NCBI GenBank assembly: GCA_016714495.1 | Contig: JADKDU010000002.1 | Coordinates: forward strand, 595,340 to 659,339 | Reading direction: 5' to 3' | Length of the DNA stretch: 64,000 nt | Origin: Hyphomonadaceae bacterium | GTDB lineage: Bacteria; Pseudomonadota; Alphaproteobacteria; Caulobacterales; Hyphomonadaceae | Shown here: piece by piece, positions 35,987 through 44,947 of the stretch | Layout: each line of letters opens with the position of its first letter | Numbering within the stretch: the stretch's first letter is position 1 | The notes under the pieces: model-generated | What the model saw: only the letters and a program-made list of their open reading frames with translations | Database searches by the model: none | Told to the model about the DNA's origin: nothing | Translations under genes and position numbers: made by a program

Positions 35987-37327
35987 ATGTTCTCGCAATG
36001 CAATGTGCATGACCGGATCATTTGCAATTTGGGAGTATTGGGCAAGCGAGGACGCTTAAAGCGATCGGTCGCTACGGCCGCATGTCTTGCAATAATGGCG
36101 CTGACATCGTCCATCCCGGCCCAGGCGCAGGATACACAGGCGCCCGGGCCACAAGTGCTCATGGCAGCTGGTCAAAAAGTCCGTGTCGAGACGATTCCCG
36201 GACTCACTTTCCCGTGGGCGATTGCCTTTCTTCCGAACGGCGACGCCCTGATCTCTGAAAGGAGCCAGAGAACGCTTCGATTGCTGCGTAAAGGGAAACT
36301 CGACCCGACCCCGATCACCGGCATCCCGCCGGTGATGGAAGTGAAGGGCGGAGCGCGCGGCGGAGTCGATGTCATCGTTCACCCGCAGTACGCGACGAAC
36401 AAATTGATCTATATCGCCTACAATCAGCCCATGGACGGCAGGCCGGACATTGCGCGGCCAGTGCTAGCGCGAGCCCGTTACGATGGCGGCAACAAGCTAA
36501 CCGACGTGAAAGACATCTTCGTCTCTGATGCTTGGAACGACATTGGCGCGACAAGGATCACTTTTGGCCAGGATGGCAAGCTCTACATGGTGATCGGCAC
36601 CGCCTACGAGTACGCCTTCGCCAAAACGCCCAGCGAATATGGCAACAGCCTGGATGCTCAGAACCCGCTGAAGTATGCCGGCAAACTGTTGCGTCTTAAC
36701 GACGACGGCTCGGTACCTCAGGACAATCCGTTTGTGGGCAATCCGAAGTATAAACCCGAAATCTACGCCATGGGTTTCCGTAACTCGATGGGTATGTACT
36801 CCGAGCCGGGAACTGGAAAATTCTGGCTGACTGACAACGGCCCGCGCGGTGGGGACGAAATCAACATCATCAAGCCAGGCGCAAACTATGGATGGCCCCT
36901 GATCACCTACGGTCGCGCGTACATGTACGACACCGATGGCAAGGTCAGCAACCATGGCGTGCCACCGCCCGAGCAAGCGCCGACGCACGCGCCCGGCATG
37001 GAGCAACCCTTCATGTATTGGGTGCCCTCACCTTCGCTCACGGCCATCACCATCTACAAGGGTGACAAATTCCCCGCTTGGAAAAACAGCATCCTTCTTG
37101 GGGAGCTGAAATTCAAACGAGCCGAACGCGTCACTCTCACCAATCAGGGCTGGGAAAACGAGCGTATCCCGATGTTCAGCGAAATTGATCGTCGCATACG
37201 CGATCTGAAGGAGGGACCGGACGGCTTCATCTACATGGTCACCGACGAGAAGAACGGCGTCGTCCTCAAGGTTGAGCCTGCTGATGCGGCTACTCCCGTT
37301 ACGGTGGCCGCCAAGCCCGCCAACTGA
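35987..37327 (+). CDS. PQQ-dependent aldose/sorbosone-type sugar dehydrogenase
   Basis: I start at ATG 35987, with GGGGAGG about eight bases upstream. The 446 residues have a basic N-region and signal peptide (RSVATAACLAIMALTSSIPAQA). The mature protein is a six-bladed beta-propeller of the soluble glucose dehydrogenase/YliI type: FPWAIAFLPNGDALISER, the catalytic-region GGVDVIVHPQYA, a GDEINIIKPGANYGWP calcium/PQQ loop and a closing GPDGFIYMVTDE strand. Relatives oxidise aldoses in the periplasm and feed electrons to cytochromes or quinone. The usual catalytic His lies in the VHP segment. No pqq biosynthesis genes are in the window. Confidence 0.9.
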   Translation: MFSQCNVHDRIICNLGVLGKRGRLKRSVATAACLAIMALTSSIPAQAQDTQAPGPQVLMAAGQKVRVETIPGLTFPWAIAFLPNGDALISERSQRTLRLLRKGKLDPTPITGIPPVMEVKGGARGGVDVIVHPQYATNKLIYIAYNQPMDGRPDIARPVLARARYDGGNKLTDVKDIFVSDAWNDIGATRITFGQDGKLYMVIGTAYEYAFAKTPSEYGNSLDAQNPLKYAGKLLRLNDDGSVPQDNPFVGNPKYKPEIYAMGFRNSMGMYSEPGTGKFWLTDNGPRGGDEINIIKPGANYGWPLITYGRAYMYDTDGKVSNHGVPPPEQAPTHAPGMEQPFMYWVPSPSLTAITIYKGDKFPAWKNSILLGELKFKRAERVTLTNQGWENERIPMFSEIDRRIRDLKEGPDGFIYMVTDEKNGVVLKVEPADAATPVTVAAKPAN

Positions 37328-37344
37328 TCGAGATCATCTTCCGA

Positions 37345-37453
37345 CAGGCCGCGTTTTCGCTCACGGGCGGACTCCGTCTGGAGCAAGGCGGTGGCGTAAG
37401 CCGATCTCACGCGCAAAGCCCAATTGAACCCAGGCAAGTTACCTGTCAGTTCC
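37345..37453 (+). mobile_element. IS6-family remnant (copy h), last codons and terminus
   Basis: Only FRSRADSVWSKAVA and the stop codon (37352-37399) plus a diverged terminal repeat (AGTTACCTGTCAGTTCC, ending about 37453) remain. The scar lies 18 bases after the sugar dehydrogenase gene and truncates a lipoprotein gene on the other strand. Confidence 0.72.
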
Positions 37454-37455
37454 CG

Positions 37456-37515
37456 CTGATTGCATCCGCTCGCCGCGAGCACGAAGGCTGCGATCGCCAG
37501 AATGGTTTTCTTCAT
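37456..37515 (-). pseudogene. Lipoprotein signal sequence truncated by IS remnant
   Basis: ATG 37515 starts a clean lipoprotein signal (MKKTILAIAAFVLAASGC) followed by two residues, after which the sequence is the terminal repeat of copy h. The rest of the gene is missing. It is the front end of an envelope lipoprotein of unknown kind. Confidence 0.6.
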
Positions 37516-37577
37516 GCGAGGAACTTCACTCCAAGACACGAATGTAGCGAGCCGCTCTGACGACCAGCGGCTCGCCG

Positions 37578-38243
37578 TTAATGCACCGCTGAAAGCGTTT
37601 TGATGTCAAAGCTCGGCATGTCGGATGGCATATGGACGACGGCGACTTTCGAGGTCGAACCGGGAAGCATCTTGAAATAGCGACCGCCGCTCTCTGAAGG
37701 TCCGAGTTGGCCACAGGGCATCGAGGGTGATTCAGTCTCGCCTGCGGTGAATTTGCCGTATGCGTCTCTCAGCGTGCCTGTCGGCATGAACTCGTGCCAG
37801 CCCGCCATCGTCTGCGAGGGCTGAAGCGTGCAGAGCGTCACATCCGGGGCCGGAGAGGCTGTCTGTACAGCGGCCACGATGGAGGCGATTGGCGCGGCTT
37901 CGGCGATATCGAATAGCTGAACCATTGTGGACGGCGCGGGGGCGTCTTTACCTGCATGGACCCTCACAAGACCGGGCATTGTTTCATCCACCACGATCTT
38001 GGCGGCGGGACAGTCATAAGCCCAGAGCGACATGCCCGCGCCGCGCGTCTCCGCCCACGTGCAGTTCGGAAACGCCTCCGCGAGTGATACTGGCGGAAGC
38101 GGCGGATCAACATGCACCGGGTTCGTCGGCGCAGGGAGGATCTTTTCCGAGGTGGACTGCGGCGCCGGAGCTTTGGAACAGGCTGGAGTGACCGCGGAGA
38201 GCATCAAGGCGAGCGCGAAACTAGAAATGGAATGAGTGCGCAT
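37578..38243 (-). CDS. Unrecognised lipoprotein
   Basis: Start at ATG 38243, with AGAGGA upstream; longer starts would precede the signal peptide. The 221 residues begin with a lipoprotein signal ending in SAVTPAC. A Pro/Ser-rich linker follows. The body has three well-spaced Cys residues (FPNCTW, AYDCPAA, TLCTLQ) plus a fourth in MPCGQLG, which could form two disulfides. It ends in an acidic/hydrophobic pattern without a known signature. I do not recognise the family. It is read toward the truncated lipoprotein (37456-37515) and may once have been in one operon with it. Confidence 0.7.
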   Translation of the reverse strand: MRTHSISSFALALMLSAVTPACSKAPAPQSTSEKILPAPTNPVHVDPPLPPVSLAEAFPNCTWAETRGAGMSLWAYDCPAAKIVVDETMPGLVRVHAGKDAPAPSTMVQLFDIAEAAPIASIVAAVQTASPAPDVTLCTLQPSQTMAGWHEFMPTGTLRDAYGKFTAGETESPSMPCGQLGPSESGGRYFKMLPGSTSKVAVVHMPSDMPSFDIKTLSAVH

Positions 38244-38343
38244 TTGGTAGGGTCCTCTGCCGTCCGACGCTAAATCTATGCGAAAATCTGCAAGGCTCGC
38301 CAGCCGGGCGAAGATCACTATTGCCTTGGCGGGATCTGCACGC

Positions 38344-38618
38344 ATCCCTTCCTCCGTTTGAGATTGGCGGCGATCTTCGGTCCGAACTTGATGGTCCAGC
38401 AGCGGATGGTTTCATAGGATACGTCGATGCCGCGCTGAGCCAGCATCTCCTCGACATCACGCAAACTGAGGGTGAAGCGGAAATAGAGCCAAACGGCGTG
38501 CTGGATGATCGCCGACGGAAAGCGGCGCCGCTTGTAGGATATTCGCGCCATTGGGGTCTCCCGAAAGCCTGAAAGCGGGGCGATTTCAGAGACCGTTTCG
38601 CCTTAGACTGACAGCGCC
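38344..38618 (-). mobile_element. IS6-family remnant (copy i), 5' end only
   Basis: The first 69 codons of the transposase (MARISYKRRRFPSAIIQH to KIAANLKRRKG, from 38551 downward) and the right terminal repeat (GGCGCTGTCAGTCTAAGGCG on the minus strand, outer end 38618) are kept. The DDE core is absent. Confidence 0.85.
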
Positions 38619-38871
38619 TACGCAACCAACCGTTAGTCTCGGCACACGGCGAGGAATATAGTCGCCAGATCGAACTACCTTATCGTAAACGACAACTAGC
38701 ATTGAAAGGTATGTGCAATTTTAAAAGTCGCACAAAGGAATGGACCCGACCAAAAAGCGAGTCCATATTCCAAAAAATAGCAACAGGCTGCCTCTCCCCG
38801 GCGTGTCGGCTTGCGCCAAATCATTGGCTTGACGTTGCGCTTGTTGATCAAGCCTACAGAGGAGAATCGCC

Positions 38872-39924
38872 GTGAAGTTCGTATCGCTGTTGTTGGCGTC
38901 GGCCGCCGTGTTTGGTGGTTCGAACGCATTTGCCCAGGAAGCCGGATACACGCCGCCCAAAACCTCTTGGGGTGTACCCGATTTGAATGGCGAGTGGACC
39001 AATGCGTCGCTCACCGGACTTCAGCGCGACGCAGGTGTGACGAAGACTACTGTCACCGAGGCCGAAGCGCAGGCGATCTTCATCAAAAACCCCTACACCG
39101 TCTACCAGAAGCAGGAGAACAAAATCTCGAAAGTGGATGAGGAATCCTCCAAAAAGCTGCTTTCGGACAAGGACTCCAACCTCGCCTACAATCGCTTCTG
39201 GATGGATCCCGGCGCGGGCCTGATGAAGGTGAAGGGTGAGTACCGCACATCTTACGTCATCGATCCGCCGTCCGGAAAGGTTCCGCTCCAGGAAGGCAAG
39301 ACCCAGGGAGGCCGCAATTTTGCAAGAAGTGACTATACCGGTCCCGAGACGCGTCCATTGCAGGAGCGTTGCATCTCCTGGGTCAAGTCCGGGCCGATCA
39401 TCACCAGCGGGATGTACAACAACAATATCCAACTGGTGCAGACGCCGACGCATCTCGTGCTGATGGCCGAGATGATCCACGATGTGCGCGTCATCCCGAT
39501 CTTCAAGACCGCAGCTGAAGCCCAAGCGAGCCATGGACCCAAGATAATTGCGAAATGGAGTGGCGATTCCGTCGCCTGGTATGAAGGCAATACGCTCGTC
39601 GTCGAAACCGTGAACCCCTACTATCTGGACCGTTCGTTCATCACATCGAACGGCAAGGCGACCGAACGCTGGACGCGTTGGAACGCCAAGGAAATATTCT
39701 ACGAGGTCACGATCGAAGATCCTTCGATCTATACGCAGACCTGGAAGGTAGAGGAGATGTTCCGTGTCGCGGAGGCGCCGATGTACGAATATGCCTGTCA
39801 TGAATCCAATTATAGTCTTCCTGGCATTCTCGCCGGTGCTCGCCAACTCGAGCGCGATGGTCGCGACGAGCCGGTGGAAGTCAGGGGCACATTGTCGGGT
39901 GTCATTGATACCGAGGCTGAGTAA
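38872..39924 (+). CDS. Secreted protein of unknown family, member 1 (PPKTSWGVPD type)
   Basis: ATG 38872 follows AGAGGAG. The 350 residues have a signal peptide (FVSLLLASAAVFGGSNAFA). The mature N-terminus reads PPKTSWGVPDLNGEWTNASLT, then YNRFWMDPG, RTSYVIDP, VQTPTHLVLMAEMIHDVRVIP, WYEGNTLVVETVN and ACHESNYSLPG. A second member is at 55817-56866, about 40 percent alike by eye, with the same order. I know no function for this family. The repeated Trp/Asp/Gly turns suggest an all-beta secreted domain. Both copies are single genes. A nearby inverted repeat (GGCTTGA/TCAAGCC, 38827-38857) could be a regulator site. Confidence 0.8.
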   Translation: MKFVSLLLASAAVFGGSNAFAQEAGYTPPKTSWGVPDLNGEWTNASLTGLQRDAGVTKTTVTEAEAQAIFIKNPYTVYQKQENKISKVDEESSKKLLSDKDSNLAYNRFWMDPGAGLMKVKGEYRTSYVIDPPSGKVPLQEGKTQGGRNFARSDYTGPETRPLQERCISWVKSGPIITSGMYNNNIQLVQTPTHLVLMAEMIHDVRVIPIFKTAAEAQASHGPKIIAKWSGDSVAWYEGNTLVVETVNPYYLDRSFITSNGKATERWTRWNAKEIFYEVTIEDPSIYTQTWKVEEMFRVAEAPMYEYACHESNYSLPGILAGARQLERDGRDEPVEVRGTLSGVIDTEAE

Positions 39925-39963
39925 GATAGCGCCCGCCAAAAGCGTTCGACCCTTAGCCCATCT

Positions 39964-40775
39964 GGTTCTGTCAGGTAAACTCGGGCAGGACTTGTGGGCC
40001 TTTTGAGGTCCGCGTCGATCACGCCACTGCCTTGCTCCAGACGGAGTCCGAGCGTGCGCGGAAGACGCGCAAGGTCGGCCTGCTGATCATGTGCCGTTGA
40101 ATGTTGAACACGTTGTAGATGGCGGCGTGCGTTTCGAGAAAGCGCTGCGCCGAGTTTTGCGATTTGAAGTTGAGCATCTTTCGCTCGCGCCTTCGGATCG
40201 GCAGGTGTGAGTTTTCAGCGCGGTTGTTCTCGCGCAGATGGCCTTGTCGATGGCGGTGATCGAGCCCGACTTCTCGCAGAGCAGAAGCGTAGGATTTGAG
40301 TCCGTCGGTAGCGATGCTCTCTGGCTCGACATGCTGATTCCGCAACAGCCGCCGCAACAATCTCAACGCAGCTCCAGTGTCGCGACGCTTCTGCACGACC
40401 ATCTCCAACACCTCTCCCTCGTCATCGACCGCCCGCCAGAGAAACATGCGTTCACCGCCGATCGTGCAGACCATTTCAGCGAGGCGCCAGCGCGGAGAGG
40501 GCGGTTGTTTGCGACGTCGAAGGTTTGCCGCGATCTTCGGCCCGAACTTGATGGTCCAGCATCGAATGGTTTCGTAGCTGATCTCGATGCCGCGTTGAGC
40601 CGGCATCTCTTCAACGTCGCGCAGGCTGAGTGTGAATCGGAAATAGAGCCACACGGTGTATTAGATGATCGCTGGCGGAAAGCGGTGTCTCTTGTAAGAA
40701 ATTCGCGCCATTGGGGTCTCCCGTCACCGAAAACCGGCTATACCAGAGACCACTTCGCATTTGCCTGACAGCTCC
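39964..40775 (-). mobile_element. IS6-family insertion sequence, full-length copy j (812 bp)
   Basis: It has the same length and both terminal repeats as copy d (GGTTCTGTCAGGTAAACTCG at 39964; GGAGCTGTCAGGCAAATGCG on the minus strand ending at 40775). The transposase frame is interrupted. The flanks (GCCCATCT and GCGGTGAG) show no target duplication. Confidence 0.9.
40019..40711 (-). pseudogene. IS6-family transposase, nonsense codon 17
   Basis: It starts at 40711 as MARISYKRHRFPPAII, then reads TAA at 40661-40663, where the other copies have CAG (Gln), so two bases differ. The downstream frame is intact and has the same WRLAEM (Ala for the first catalytic Asp), ATDGLKSYAS and RAENSHLPIRRRERK. 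Internal initiation at a GTG just after the stop could give 211 residues lacking the first helix. It is probably inactive. Confidence 0.88.
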
Positions 40776-40808
40776 GCGGTGAGGCTATTTTCGTTGATGC
40801 AGGAGGCC

Positions 40809-41999
40809 TCAGTTGAACAGAGCCAGATCGATTGAATCGCCCATGACTTTGTAGCCGGTGTCGTTTGGGTGCAGCCAATCAGGGCTCGCCAAGTCGGCCT
40901 TCATACGCTTGGGATTCGCTGGATCCTTCATGAGCGCATCAAAATCGATCACTGCATCGAACGCACGGCTCGACCGTATCCAGGCGTTCACGGCTTGGCG
41001 CACGGCCTCGCCGGATTGTGAGTAGTAGCGTGCACCTTCATACGGGAGGAGAGTGGCGCCATAGATCTTCAGCCCGTGCGCATGTGCGCGATCGATGATC
41101 TGGCGATAGCCGGCGATGATTACCTCAGCGCTTGGGCGACTCTCGCCGCCCATGCCTATGTCATTGATCCCGATCAGCAGCGTCATCCAGCTGGCGTTGG
41201 GGGCCGACAGCACGTCGCGATCGAACCGCGATATGGCCGCTTCGCCCTGCGCGGCCTGGCCGAAGCTCAGCAAACGATTGCCGCTAATTCCGGCGTTGTA
41301 GACAGAGCGGTTCTTCTTGCCCACGCTTAGCCGCTCGGCGAGGACGTCCGTCCAGCGCTTGTTGCCGTCAACGGTCGATGCGGTGCCATCGGTGATCGAG
41401 TCGCCGAAGGTCACGATAGTGCGGGTCGGCGCGGCTGTTTCGACCTCGACCGCCGACAGGAAAGCCCGCTGAACGAATGTATCGGCCGCCACGAAGCCGC
41501 TGCGCGTGAAGTCGCCCGGGCCGGAAATCTGCGTGGTGGCAAGGCCCCGCACATGGCAGGTGCATCTACCGGTCGCCTTCGGAAGGTAGAGATTGATCAC
41601 GATCTGGTCGAGCGCCTTGACCGGCAGCGCGACGGGGTCGCTCAACATCGGCGAGAACCGCGGAATGCTGGTGGAGGATTGCCCCCCAAAAGTGAGCGGG
41701 ACAGGCGCTCCGACCGGCGCCCCGTCCGATCCTGCGAGCGAAACGGTGATCGCTCCAACCTCGAGTGGGGCTTCGCCATATTCGTTGGTGAGCCGCACGC
41801 GCAGCCGCTCGCCAGCGGCGGAGAGGCGTACGACCTGGCGCACGGTCTGGTTATCGAACGATTTGCTGTCAGGCATGGGCGGTGCTGGCGAAGCGCCCCA
41901 CGCGCCCACCCAGTTCGAGTTAGGTGAATTGACCGACATGGCCGACGTTGTGCATCCGGCCAACGCGACAGCGGCCGCCAATACGATCCAGCGCTTCAT
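40809..41999 (-). CDS. SGNH/GDSL-type hydrolase, lipoprotein
   Basis: The start is ATG 41999, with GGGGAGAAC upstream. The 396 residues start with a lipoprotein signal (WIVLAAAVALAGC). A beta-sandwich-like N-terminal domain (about 35-190, beginning WVGAWGASPAPP) precedes the SGNH hydrolase domain. Block I is TIVTFGDSITDGTAS (nucleophile Ser), block II has SGNRLLSFG (Gly), block III LLIGINDIG (Asn) and block V DWLHPNDTGY (Asp and His). All four catalytic residues are kept. Relatives deacetylate or de-esterify carbohydrates and lipids. The WVGAWGASP opening is typical of secreted GDSL esterases. Position: envelope-anchored. Confidence 0.92.
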   Translation of the reverse strand: MKRWIVLAAAVALAGCTTSAMSVNSPNSNWVGAWGASPAPPMPDSKSFDNQTVRQVVRLSAAGERLRVRLTNEYGEAPLEVGAITVSLAGSDGAPVGAPVPLTFGGQSSTSIPRFSPMLSDPVALPVKALDQIVINLYLPKATGRCTCHVRGLATTQISGPGDFTRSGFVAADTFVQRAFLSAVEVETAAPTRTIVTFGDSITDGTASTVDGNKRWTDVLAERLSVGKKNRSVYNAGISGNRLLSFGQAAQGEAAISRFDRDVLSAPNASWMTLLIGINDIGMGGESRPSAEVIIAGYRQIIDRAHAHGLKIYGATLLPYEGARYYSQSGEAVRQAVNAWIRSSRAFDAVIDFDALMKDPANPKRMKADLASPDWLHPNDTGYKVMGDSIDLALFN

Positions 42000-42312
42000 T
42001 GAGCGTTCTCCCCATCGTAATTCTGGGGTTGATACTAGCACCCTTGAACTCCGCCGCCAGAGCATTCGGCAATAGGTGAATCGACTCACACGCCTGCCTG
42101 CATCCGGAAGCGCGGACGGTTCACGCGCGAGGCAAGGGTGGCTCTCTGGCCTCGCTGTGGAAGCTGCTGGCAGCCTGCGTGATTGGGAACACCATTACTA
42201 CGGGCGCTTCGGTGATGCGCGCGTCACCGAGATCGAGCTGCTCAGGCGGGATTCTCGGTGAGAGTCCGGGCGTGGGCTTCGCGTGTTGTGATTGGCTGTT
42301 CGATTTTCTTTC

Positions 42313-42376
42313 GGTTCTGTCAGGTAAACTCGCGTAGTCTTGTTGGCCTTTTGAGGTCCGCGTCGATCAGGCTACC
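42313..42376 (-). mobile_element. Solo IS6 end (copy k)
   Basis: GGTTCTGTCAGGTAAACTCG and about 44 further bases (to GCGTCGATCAGGC) match the left end of the other copies. Then similarity stops. It abuts the serine-recombinase remnant. Confidence 0.78.
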
Positions 42377-42595
42377 CATCTGCGCTGCGCGCTGGGTCCA
42401 AGCATTCTTGAACATGTTGGTCGCGACATCAAAGACCATAGGATCAGGTTCCATTTAACGCACGAGTTGCTCAAACTGGCCTTCGAGGTCGTCGCGTCTC
42501 ACGGTTTTGCCACGTAGCTCGCAGCTCTTGTTGAAACAGTGATAGTAGGCGTGGCGTTCGCCATTGCGGCTCTTCGAATAGGGTCGCTGCTCAGG
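42377..42595 (-). pseudogene. Large serine recombinase, zinc-ribbon remnant
   Basis: On the minus strand, in a frame too short to be an open reading frame, about 70 codons read SKSRNGERHAYYHCFNKSC, then KTVRRDDLEGQFEQLVR, a stop, then DPMVFDVATNMFKNAWTQ. This is the zinc beta-ribbon (second Cys pair) and the start of the coiled coil of large serine recombinases (phage or ICE integrases). A TAA interrupts it and copy k cuts it off. The N-terminal catalytic part is not present. Confidence 0.68.
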
Positions 42596-42609
42596 GGGAG
42601 TGCTGGCCT

Positions 42610-44238
42610 ATGGCCGGACGTCAAATTCATACGTTTGTTGTCGCCTCGTTGCTCCTGGCGACCGGATGCGGGGGAGGAGGAGGCGGCAGCAGCGCTGCAG
42701 TTGCCACTGCTCCTCAGCTTCCAACATGGACACAAGGCGTCTTCCAGGCGTCCAGTACATTCGAGAATCGATGCGCCAATGTGCGTACCGGGGTTGATAG
42801 CCAGGGACGCGCCTTTCCTGATCTAGCTGGCTCCACGACCGAGGAACTCTTCTGGCTTCGTTCGTGGACCAACCAAACCTATCTCTGGAACAATGAGGTG
42901 ATCGACCAGAATCCCGTTGGGTACGCAGATCGGATTATTTATTTCAACGCACTCAAGACGAATGTTGTTACCGCGTCAGGTCAGCTCAAGGACCGCTTTC
43001 ATTTCACGATGAACACGGCGGAGTATCTCGCGGAGGTGACCTCCGCTCCTTCGGCTAGCTATGGGGCCGAGATACGAGTCCTTTCCAGCACGCCTCCGCG
43101 CGATGTTCGCGTGATCTATACGAGCGCCGGAACGCCAGCCGCTGAGCTTGAGGGCGGTCTGCCAAAACTCGCGCGCGGAGCCCGGATCGTGACGGTCGAC
43201 GGGGTGGATGTGGTCAATGGCGGCGCGTCGCAGGCTCAGATCAACACGCTGAACAATGGGCTGTTCCCCCGTACAGTAGGCGAGAGCCACACGTTCACGG
43301 TGCGCTATCCCGACAACTCGGAGCGAACGATCACTCTGGCGTCCGCATCGCTTGTCGAGGCGCCCGTCAACCGCCAGACGATTATCATGACGCCGACGGG
43401 CAAGGTGGGGTACATTCTGCTCACCACATTGAGTCCGTACAGCACCGAGAAGGGGCTCGTCGATGCGATCGCAACGATGAAGGGGCAGGGGGTCAGCGAT
43501 ATCGTGCTCGACCTACGCTACAATGGTGGAGGCTTGCTCGCGATCGCGTCGCAGCTCAGCTACATGCTGGCCGGGCCAGCCCGCACGAGCGGTCACGTAT
43601 TCGAGCGGCTCAGATTTAATGCTACGGCCGGCGGCTCAAATCCTGTGACCGGCGGGACAAACTCTCCGACGCCGTTTTATTCGGCGGGGCTCGGCTTCTC
43701 GGTTGCGACGGGAACCGTCATCAGCACGCTCGATCTTCCGCGCGTGTTCGTGTTGAGCACGTCTCAAACCTGCAGCGCCAGCGAGTCGGTGATCAATGGT
43801 CTAAGGGGCGTCGGCGTCGAAGTTATCCAGATCGGCAGTACAACGTGCGGAAAGCCGTTCGGCTTCTATCCGGAAGACAATTGCGGACAGACGTATTTCT
43901 CCATTCAATTCCAAGGCGTCAACGACCAGGGCTTTGGCGATTATCCGGATGGATTTACGCCCTCCAATTCGTCGTCGGCAAATGCTGTGAGAGTTTCTGG
44001 TTGCGCGGTGGCCGATGACTTTGGACATGACCTTGGCGATGTCAGCGAGGCAATGCTGTCTGCGGCACTTGAATTCCGCGCCAAGGGAACATGTCCTTTA
44101 CCACTTCCCAGCAGCATCGGTGTCGCGCGCGCGCCAAGCGGCGGCGATCCCATTCGAACCACGGGCCGATCGGAAGCGGTCGAGTTTTTGCGCAGCATGC
44201 GAGATCTCTCGCTGCCCAATCCATCGGTGCAGCCGTGA
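42610..44238 (+). CDS. S41-family serine peptidase, lipoprotein
   Basis: This 542-residue protein starts at ATG 42610, after CAGGGGGAG. A signal peptide ends in LLATGC with a Gly-run linker (lipoprotein). An N-terminal helical domain has FWLRSWTNQTYLWNNEV. A PDZ-like domain follows (about 170-250: PKLARGARIVTVDGVDVV). The S41 (C-terminal processing protease) core is about 255-470, with a GYILLTTLSPYS strand, the LDLRYNGGG loop and the nucleophile Ser in QTCSASESVINGLRG. The usual Lys partner is probably in TTCGKPFGFYP. S41 proteases cut unstructured C-termini. Its stop overlaps the next start. Confidence 0.92.
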   Translation: MAGRQIHTFVVASLLLATGCGGGGGGSSAAVATAPQLPTWTQGVFQASSTFENRCANVRTGVDSQGRAFPDLAGSTTEELFWLRSWTNQTYLWNNEVIDQNPVGYADRIIYFNALKTNVVTASGQLKDRFHFTMNTAEYLAEVTSAPSASYGAEIRVLSSTPPRDVRVIYTSAGTPAAELEGGLPKLARGARIVTVDGVDVVNGGASQAQINTLNNGLFPRTVGESHTFTVRYPDNSERTITLASASLVEAPVNRQTIIMTPTGKVGYILLTTLSPYSTEKGLVDAIATMKGQGVSDIVLDLRYNGGGLLAIASQLSYMLAGPARTSGHVFERLRFNATAGGSNPVTGGTNSPTPFYSAGLGFSVATGTVISTLDLPRVFVLSTSQTCSASESVINGLRGVGVEVIQIGSTTCGKPFGFYPEDNCGQTYFSIQFQGVNDQGFGDYPDGFTPSNSSSANAVRVSGCAVADDFGHDLGDVSEAMLSAALEFRAKGTCPLPLPSSIGVARAPSGGDPIRTTGRSEAVEFLRSMRDLSLPNPSVQP

Positions 44239-44594
44239 GTCTTCGTTTGATCGTAGCGATATGTGCCGCCGCCTCAACGTTCAGCGCCTGTCAGTCTGAT
44301 CCTATGCGATCGATGCCTGCCACTTTGATGCCAGGCGATACACGCGCGATGGATGTACTTAGATCCGCCATCGCCAAGGAGATGGGACGAACATCGATTG
44401 ACCTGGGACCGAGCGATCCGACCTTGAACCCGGTGGTTTCAGTGCTGCCCATTCCGCCTGGACCGCTTGACGATAAAAGCCTCGCAATGCCAACAGTGTT
44501 TCGCATTGAGGTTGACGGACAATCCTGTTCCCTTGTGCGCGAAAGCACAGGTGTCAGAGTCGTTCTGGATGGCGTCAGGTGCCAAGCAAAATGA
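44235..44594 (+). CDS. Small lipoprotein coupled to S41 peptidase
   Basis: GTG 44235 overlaps the S41 stop (GTGA), so translation is coupled. The 119 residues have a lipoprotein signal (LIVAICAAASTFSAC). A short Asp/Pro-rich stretch and a compact end with two Cys residues (GQSCSL, VRCQAK) follow. I do not recognise it. The coupling suggests an accessory or substrate/inhibitor role for the protease. Confidence 0.72.
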   Translation: MSLRLIVAICAAASTFSACQSDPMRSMPATLMPGDTRAMDVLRSAIAKEMGRTSIDLGPSDPTLNPVVSVLPIPPGPLDDKSLAMPTVFRIEVDGQSCSLVRESTGVRVVLDGVRCQAK

Positions 44595-44947
44595 TGCTGC
44601 TAGTCGCTTCGTAAGTCATTCAGCCTAACGGGGTGCGGCGCTTCGTGTCCGGTTTCAAAGCTCAGCAGGTGGGCGAATAGGGTGCGCAATTTCGTATCCG
44701 CTCAGTCAGCCAAGCTCGAACGACCGCTTGTGGCGGCGGGCTAAAGCGGACGTTCGCAACGCTCGGCCAAGGTGCTAGCTATAGGCATTCGGTGAGTACT
44801 TCATGGGTGTCGACCTTTCATGTCGGAGCCTGCCTGCAGGCTGCGGCGTCGTTGAACTGGTTCGCAGCTGAACCTGCAGTAATCCGTCATGGATTAGGTT
44901 GGTTCAGCGCTGGCCCAGCGTTCGCGATCGCGCGGCCTCCGGCGCCA
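44595..44947. other. Tail-to-tail gap with no supported gene
   Basis: The S41 operon ends at 44594 and the minus-strand hydrolase gene ends at 44948. The 350 bases between hold short frames only, without ribosome sites, and no clear hairpin terminator was found. Confidence 0.5.

Noticed and set aside
38827..38857. GGCTTGA/TCAAGCC inverted repeat before the secreted protein gene
   Set aside because: It is only seven bases per arm and has no regulator nearby, so it is mentioned with the gene but not called as an operator.
33180..40790. Target-site duplications of the full IS6 copies
   Set aside because: The 8-base flanks of copies d and j were compared directly, and none match.
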